Shown piece by piece: positions 57,643 through 64,000 of a stretch of 64,000 bases of DNA. Each line of letters opens with the position of its first letter. Position 1 is the stretch's first letter. The stretch lies in NCBI GenBank assembly GCA_963922205.1, contig CAWUHX010000360.1:186001-250000 (forward strand), written 5' to 3'. Origin of the DNA: Romanomermis culicivorax. Taxonomy: Eukaryota; Nematoda; Enoplea; Mermithida; Mermithidae. The position numbers and the translations under genes are program-made. A model generated the notes under the pieces. The model ran no database searches and was not told where the DNA came from. It was given only the letters and a program-made list of their open reading frames with translations.

Positions 57643-58801
57643 GGGCCGAATGACAGAAAGCCAGTTAGCCTTGCTCTGAGTCAAGACCAACACTGGGTTT
57701 GCTAACACTGAGCTAAATCTCGAGCTAAGCTAACACCGCGAGTTAACATTTTTCGGCAAGACAGAAGGCGAGCTTAGTTCAAGTTAGCTAGCTCAGAGTT
57801 AAGAAAAGTTTACTTTTCTTCGTGTTTGTCTAATTGTGAATTTCACAAATTTACGACCTTCGATTTGAAACATGGCTGCATCATGCATAAAAAATGTCAC
57901 GATTCAAATTTTTCAACGTATGAACAAAATTCGTTGGTCTCTTGTATTGAACAATATAAATATATCATAGGAAACTCAATGACAAAGAACACCATGTGAA
58001 TCAACCAAAGCTTCGGAGCAAGTTGTTCTTGAAAAAAAATTGGCTAATGAGCTCCGCGAAAGAAATCGTGTCACAACCTCTAGCACATCAAACACAGGGC
58101 AAGTTACCAAACAAGAGCTTTTAGCATAAAAAGAGTTTCTGCAGCAAAATACGACAAAAAATGGAATTGAAGCGACTATAACTTGTTACGGTTCAAGGAA
58201 GAGATTCTTGCTTCTCGTGCAAAAAGGGACTATTATGAGTTCACCGCCCACTATTCACACAGTGAAAACTGTAACTGTTTACTGGTGATTGGAATGACAT
58301 TTTGTCCCTTCCTTGATTATCAGTGATGCAAAGTTGTGTATGAATTCAGTTGACTATGCGATTGACAGTTGATCTTACCTGTGTTTCGGGACTCAAGGCA
58401 AAATCACGTTTGGTTACTTGCTTAAGACTGTTTGCTAAACGGTCTATCAAATGGCACCTTCAAAAGTGGAGAATTGTTAGCATAACCGAAATTGACTCAG
58501 ATACCACAAATGACCTATTTTCAAGTTGTATTCAACGCAGATTTGAAGCATGAACATTAATATTATCACCATCAGACAAACCGTCAACAAAATCAATCAA
58601 ATCCATTTTGTACAAATCAAAAAATTCTCGTATTGAATGCTAAATCAGTGCTTAACTCTACTCCCTGGCAGAGTTAAAATCACGAGCTAAATTGGCACAT
58701 ATTTAACACTGAGTTAAACTAACTCACCTTCTGTCCTACTCCGAATTTTAGCTCGACTTTAACTCACTATTAGTGATAATTCGCTTTCTGTCATTCGGCC
58801 C
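57643..58801. mobile_element. PIF/Harbinger-like DNA transposon with 19-bp TIRs
   Basis: GGGCCGAATGACAGAAAGC at the left is exactly inverted at the right end (GCTTTCTGTCATTCGGCCC). Subterminal regions on both sides are packed with GAGTTAA, GAGCTAA and GTTAGCT units in both orientations, a usual feature of this superfamily. The interior has no intact frame. It contains decayed coding-like sequence (for example EKKLANELRERNRVTTS on the plus strand, resembling the tail of Myb/SANT-type Harbinger proteins). Flanks are CTAG and TAAA, so the expected 3-bp duplication is not clear. Confidence 0.6.
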
Positions 58802-58834
58802 TAAAATTTTAGCAGAATTTCATTATTCATCAGT

Positions 58835-58940
58835 TATTCACTCGAAAAATTGTCGAGTTCTATGTGAAACTTGGTTTGGCAGAAAACCTGAAAAATATGA
58901 AATAGTACTTTCCTCCCGTTTCTATTTTTAAGAAACACGG
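58835..58940 (-). mobile_element. MITE family 1, right half
   Basis: TTATTCACTCGAAAAATTG, TTCTATGTGAAACTTGGTTT, AGTACTTTCCTCCCGTTTC and AAGAAACACGGACTTA; the left half is absent. Confidence 0.5.
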
Positions 58941-60436
58941 ACTTATTAGGTCAGCTCATGGTTAGAATCGAAGATAGAATTGTGTGTTCCCACACCCAAG
59001 TCAGTAGTTTTTTGGAGTCAATTATTTTGATTTTCACTTGAAAATTGAGTAACCACAAAAGATTGAGCACAATGGAACTACAGTCTGTTTTTCCAAATGA
59101 TATTCAGAACGCAAGATATTCATCAAAATAAACTTCTGTGCACCGAAACTGTAACAGTTAGAACTTGAGAAAAAAAGGATTATAACATACGGCCTGCTGT
59201 AGTATCTAAACGATGTGCCATATAAACAGCAGTGACTAGTTTCATATCCTATAGGTAGGAAGAATCTGTCGGCAGCTAATGATATTCGTTAAATTGAACC
59301 TACAAGTAGATTTCTAATTGACATATCATTTTTTATGAATAACTATGTTTTTGTACCCGCAGGTACTGTTAGAAAACTACACTCAAGTAGATTTTCCTAC
59401 TAACAGGTAGGCCTACCAGTTGATTAGTTTATGAATATAATCTCTGAGGTTCAACTCGAACTCGCTTTTACTCATAAACCTCAGGTTTAGCTTAACTTGA
59501 CGATCGGTTTTAATTCTTATCGGTTGCAAAAAAATGTCGACCTCGGTTTCAGCCAAACCTCAGGTGCAAGTCCGAGGTAGGGATCTGCACGAGCCGCGAG
59601 AATGCGGCCCGGCCTGACTCGCCAAGATCCCTTGCGCAGCTCGAAATGATACGATTTCAAATCAAAGCGAATCGAAGTATTTACATATACATATCATATC
59701 GTCAATGTTTCCAGAATTGATTCTCTATCACACATTCGTAATAAAATGTCTTGTTATGCTGAAACGATCGAAAGCATTTGAAACTGCAATGACCATAATG
59801 TTTCACGCTATTTAATTTTACATAATTCTTTTGCAGTCTAGAAATTTTTGAATTTTGTGAATGTATTCTGCATCGCCACAATGATTAAAAAATATCATCA
59901 GAATAGGGCAACAACGGAAGGTGTGAAATATGTGAAGTTTGGGAATGGTAAACATGAAGAAACAAATAAAGAAATAGAATAATGAATGTTGGAATTTAGG
60001 AGGTTCGGAATTCTATCTGGAAGTGGGTAAATAATCAACAATTCAATGGATAAGGCAATTAATAAAATAATGGAAATATAAGAAAAACATAATGATGAAT
60101 AATGGGAGAATTTGTGCACGGTCGGCCAGGTGGGACGCTGTTCACCATAAACTTTATTATGTTGACGAAAAATGTGGCATAAAAAGACGATTGAAAAACG
60201 GACTGCATAACTTGGCCAAAAAAGGCAACACGATAACAAAAAACACACAATGAATGGTTATGTAAATTTTACAAAGACGAACGAAATTATAAAGAGATGT
60301 ATATGAACAAATGTTAAACAAGAATGGCGGTTTTGGGGAGATTTTACTGTATTGAAATTGATGGAAAAAGTGGTAGTATCAGTTTAGCTAGCAAAGGTAT
60401 CTAACAAAAATGTCGAAGGATTCCACATCGAGGGGA

Positions 60437-60545
60437 TAGTGCTCCAGCTGAGCTGCAGCTTGATGTATCTTAACTATATGTCATTCATTGCCGTTAAAGT
60501 GGTGCTCACCTGCAGCTCCGAGCTGGGCCGTCCGACCAGGTCCCT
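60437..60545. repeat. AGCT-rich palindromic repeat (family 3)
   Basis: GTGCTCCAGCTGAGCTGCAGC, CTTAACTATATGTCATTCATTG, CCGTTAAAGTGG and CACCTGCAGCTCCGAGC, ending GACCAGGTCCC. It appears to be a fuller copy with both arms. Confidence 0.5.
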
Positions 60546-61829
60546 AGTCCGAGCTAACTGAGAAAAATTGATAAAACGTCATGCCTTGTCATGAAAAAGA
60601 AGAAATTTGATTAGCAGCTGTAATAAATTTAAAAGTCCTACAGTGGCCGACTTTTTCACGATGAAATAATTATGAGAATCGGTTTTGATACGTGTGGAAA
60701 GCAAGCAGAAGCTGGAACCAAAACCGATTGACTTTGTACCATTCAAATTTAGAAAATTCTACGTAACATTGCTCAGCAATACCCGAAAAAAAGTTACTGT
60801 ATCAACCTTTTATGTAAATTGTAAGAGTAGAAGGAACATGAGATAATGCATGCTCTTTGAACGTAAGCACTTTTCAAGTTGCTCAATAGAGCTTTCTTGG
60901 TTAAATCGAGTCCAATCTAAACTCGATCGGAATTGAATTTGGAGAGAGAAGAGCATAAAATTTTCCTGCTGATCAAATACCTGGAATGCATCATTCGTTC
61001 TTCATGCGACTCCTAAGTCATTCACAAAAGTAGCCACTCAATAAACGTCATTCCTGGATATAAAATGATCGTAACAAAAATGATGAATAGACTGGATTTT
61101 TTCATCCTTACTCTATCTAAACTCCTCATTTCTAACTTTTCATTCTGGGCTTTTGACACCAATGCCATGTTTAGCATCAGGGTCAAATTTGATTCGATGC
61201 CATTTTAGGCAGACATTTTTCTCCTCTTTATATCTAGATTGAGCGAGCATAGTTACAAAATAAATGGATCATTATTCATAAATCCCTTGATTTTATTTTC
61301 CGATGAATAGAATCCGGTTTCAATGGTCTACGTAACCCGCGAAGAACTCGTTTATTTTCATAATATGGAAAAATTTTTCCTTTTTTGTATGTTTTGTCGT
61401 TTATTATTTTCAGGCAAATGGATTCGAAAGCTCGTTTTCCGGTTTATGATTCAGCATTTTCGAAATTTTTGTCATATTGGAAGCAATTCCATTGCAATAA
61501 ATTTTAAGCACTGCGGGTTTTTCGTCAGCATTATGCAGCATTTCAATGCTTGAAAATTCAGAAGTTTCAACTGGTTTTAAGGATTCAAATATATGATTTT
61601 TGTGGTGAAACTATTGAATTGATCTTTACGTTTGTGAAATCCAAGTCAAACGTGTGATTTGCAGCTTCAGAACTTTCATTGCATCAAGACATTATCAGTT
61701 TGAACAGTTTGGGGAAGTGTAATTCCACTCTCCATTAGAACTTTTGTGATACTGTTGCGTAATGCGGAACGTGATGCGGAATTCCTATACTCACACAAAA
61801 TACAGCGACTTTTCCTTTTCTATATGATC

Positions 61830-62017
61830 ATTCTTTGAAAGACTTAGTTGCAGGCAGTATAGTATATTTTCCAGGATTTTCTGATAAACATAGGAATCGA
61901 AAATTTGTGAGAAATAAACTTTAAAAATCTTTTTAAGCAAAAAATTTACGGTAAACTGAATTAGTACTAATTTTTTGTCGCTTTTCACTTCAGAAGCATT
62001 TTATAAAGAAAACTATT
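61830..62017 (+). mobile_element. MITE family 1, partial copy
   Basis: GATTTTCTGATAAACATAGG, TTTGTGAGAAATAAACTTT, TTTTTGTCGCTTTTCACTTC and AGAAGCATTTTATAAAGAAAAC; the left end is degraded. Confidence 0.5.
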
Positions 62018-63365
62018 AGCTTGGAATTTATGCTCCAAAGTTTCATTGATTTCTGAAATTTGTAGACGGTTTGACAGAGTTGATTCTTACACATTGGTGA
62101 TCTAATTTTCGGATGGATAAAAACATCAGAGGCGCGTTTATTTCCATTATTTGTTCCTTAGCTTGTTTTCACATTTTTCAATTTTGTATTTTGAATTTAA
62201 AATTTTTTCGCAATGTCGCTTAACTTAACAGTCACAGACGTGGAAGTCTGCTACAAAAAAACTAAAATTTTGCACTATTCACCGAAGGTTTGCAACATTA
62301 GTTTTGGCACAACAGACCAGACTAAGTACAACTCGAGAGTAAAATGCAGTTAGCCATTTACTAAGCTTCACACGAAAATCTTGTTCTTTTTTTAACGTGC
62401 CTTTAATCCTCAATCTTTTTGAATAATCAAAACTTTTTCAGCGAGCTATTCTAGTTAGGCGGATCAGCAAAGCTTCATGGCCTTAACGGTTGACGTTGTA
62501 ACTGATGGTCAATATTCGAAACTCAATGTGTTTGGACAAAAGTTTTGATTTTCTGAGAAATCCTACTAGCAATAAAAGGAATATAAAAGATTGAGATTTA
62601 GTCGAAAAGTTTACTTGAGGTAAATCGCATACAAGTACATAGAATTGGTCCAGCCTCAACTTCTAATGTTAAATTTTGTCAAATTTTCTGTAAACAGTGT
62701 TCTTCGTAGTAGTAATGATTGCAGAAACAACCTGATAGACAGAAATGAGAGCAAAAGGCATCGTGAAAATGGAAAATTGTCCATTTTTGTCTCTATCTCA
62801 TCTTACCGTACATCGAAGCAACAATTGCTACAAAGCGGCCCGTGTCTGTTCATCAAGAAATATTTCTAGTTTCGTTATTTTTGGCCTTGGAACTTTAATC
62901 CGCGATTTTTTTTTGTTGCTGTTCATTTTTTCGATGTTTTTCTGATGTTTTCACCGAAAATCACGTTTTCGGAATCAAAATTCCAGTACGAATTATGCAA
63001 ATAAGAGCCGCCATCATCAGCAACCGACCGGTTATGGTAAAATTTCGCAACCTTGTCCGATAGGTCTGCCGATTCTTCATTTTTCTCTTTCATCGTTGCA
63101 CCAACAACAACGCACAAGTTCGGTGTGAAAAAAGTTTTCTTTTACTTACCACTTGGGCCTGCTGAGATAGGTAAAAGTTCTATTATCTAACTTAAACTTT
63201 TATGTGCGAATAAATAATAGAGTAAACAAATTTTTCTAGACACTTACATTGTATTTTTTGCTCTGTTTTCCAGAGTTTTTCATTTCCGGAGTATAATAAT
63301 AAAAATAGTCCAATTGCGCCACCGTGGATGTTTGGAAATTGATATTTAAACTATTAAAAGTAATA

Positions 63366-63437
63366 ATGCCATCGACTTCGACGGATTATGCCAGATTCGT
63401 GATTATTAGCGCAAATGTCGAGTCTTTATTGAAAGAA
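63366..63437 (+). CDS. Possible first exon of an inositol-polyphosphate 5-phosphatase A-like gene
   Basis: An ATG opens 24 codons ending exactly at a GTGAGT donor (phase 0). The residues RFVIISANVESLLKE resemble the extreme N-terminus of type I inositol-polyphosphate 5-phosphatase (INPP5A), where a short hydrophobic strand leads into TANVGSLF and the next exon begins just after it. That enzyme removes the 5-phosphate from InsP3 and InsP4 at the membrane, ending calcium signals; the strand holds the Asn of the phosphatase fold. Only this exon falls in the window, so catalytic motifs cannot be checked, and 24 residues are weak evidence. The upstream flank to 58802 shows no other exon. Confidence 0.4.
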
Positions 63438-64000
63438 GTGAGTCAAACGCATGGAAATTTTACTGATTTCCATCTTCATTACCTTCAATTTTACTCCTAT
63501 ACGTAATTTTTGTACCCTGTTTTCAATGATTTTCCACCCATTTTTATCATAATCGGTTGTACACAATGCCGTATTTATTCTGATAAAACCGGCGAGTTCA
63601 ATATGTTTTAGGTTTTTAGTGCGAATTCTATTTTAAGGTGGTCCTATCTTTTTTTCCATTTCATAAAATTCTCAAAATTTGAAAATTAACGGCATACAAC
63701 ATTTAGAATTGAATGAGTGTTTTCATTGAGCTCTTATGAGCTGAAGTTTGTGATTCTTGCTGCATAATTTCATGAAAATTACTCATCTTTATAACGAAAC
63801 TCTGGTCCAATAGAATTCTGCTGAGGATTGGCGTCTATTAGAATACTTTTCAACAATCCTTATTCAGTTGCTCTGTTTGACTCCCGTGGGAGCGTTTTTA
63901 TCGATTTCAGTAATAATTTTACTAGTTTTTCCGTGCTAAATTTACATTTATGGGATCGCTTAATCTGTCTTTTCATAATAAACAGACAATAGGCACGGAA
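63438..64000. other. Putative first intron, right edge of window
   Basis: AT-rich sequence following the GTGAGT donor, with no further exon recognised before the window ends. Confidence 0.35.

Larger units (their letters stand above)
58802..63365. other. Intergenic region before the last exon
   Basis: No supported gene. It contains MITE family 1 fragments (58835-58940 and 61830-62017), inverted GTAGATTT/CTACTAACAGGTAG and CCTCAGGTTTAGC repeats around 59300-59580, and an AGCT-rich repeat (60437-60545). The frame at 61323-61553 straddles a TTTTCAG, after which another frame of about 30 codons opens (MDSKARFPVYDSAFSKF). I cannot place either in a gene. Confidence 0.4.

Noticed and set aside
1..64000. 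Bacterial or phage system (CRISPR array, operon, riboswitch)
   Set aside because: The genes have spliceosomal introns and the repeats are eukaryotic transposons; no spacer-repeat array exists.

Overview
The window is eukaryotic, AT-rich and dominated by transposable elements. It is most likely from a nematode, although I cannot name the species. The evidence is a run of six perfect GCCTAA units (TTAGGC on the other strand, the nematode telomere repeat) at 18376-18411, genes with introns and nematode-like GTAAGT...TTTCAG splice sites, a SET/PR protein resembling C. elegans SET-17, a compact intronless serpentine receptor, and retroelements of RTE, Ty3/Gypsy and DIRS type. The run is short, so the assignment is an inference.

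Layout, left to right. At 2956-8304 (+) are four 3' exons of a PRDM7/9-like histone methyltransferase; its last intron is swollen to about 4.5 kb by a solo LTR and several small repeats. At 13791-14717 (+) is an intact one-exon 7TM receptor. From about 17.57 to 24.38 kb, and again from about 40.07 to 55.09 kb, the same segment occurs twice in direct orientation, each time carrying a four-exon secreted serpin gene (408 and 409 aa) with a duplicated TATA/Inr promoter. Between the copies (24.4-40 kb) lie a broken DIRS element, a FLYWCH-like fragment, a second solo LTR in reverse orientation, an RTE-type LINE split by a Ty3/Gypsy element, and a tRNA-Thr-like gene just before the second copy. The second serpin's first intron has grown from 1.4 to 9.2 kb by insertion of another LINE and other repeats. 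The right flank (55-63 kb) holds non-coding sequence, a PIF/Harbinger-like element with 19-bp terminal inverted repeats, and at 63366 what may be the first exon of an inositol-polyphosphate 5-phosphatase A-like gene.

A short palindromic DNA transposon (MITE, about 240 bp, ends AGTCTGTTTTTC.../...GAAAAACAGACTA) occurs in about a dozen near-complete copies and more fragments across the window. Because the serpin segment is duplicated, some MITE copies can be dated against the duplication: those in both copies came before it, and those in one copy came after or were lost from the other.

The most interesting biology is the serpin pair. The gene bodies are similar, but the reactive-centre loop has changed sharply (9 of 14 residues, against 12 of 135 in the first exon), as expected when the protease target diversifies. 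Both loops put Arg at the inferred P1 and both have an unusual Phe at P14. Intron-exon structures were worked out by hand from splice signals and reading-frame continuity; no searches were run.
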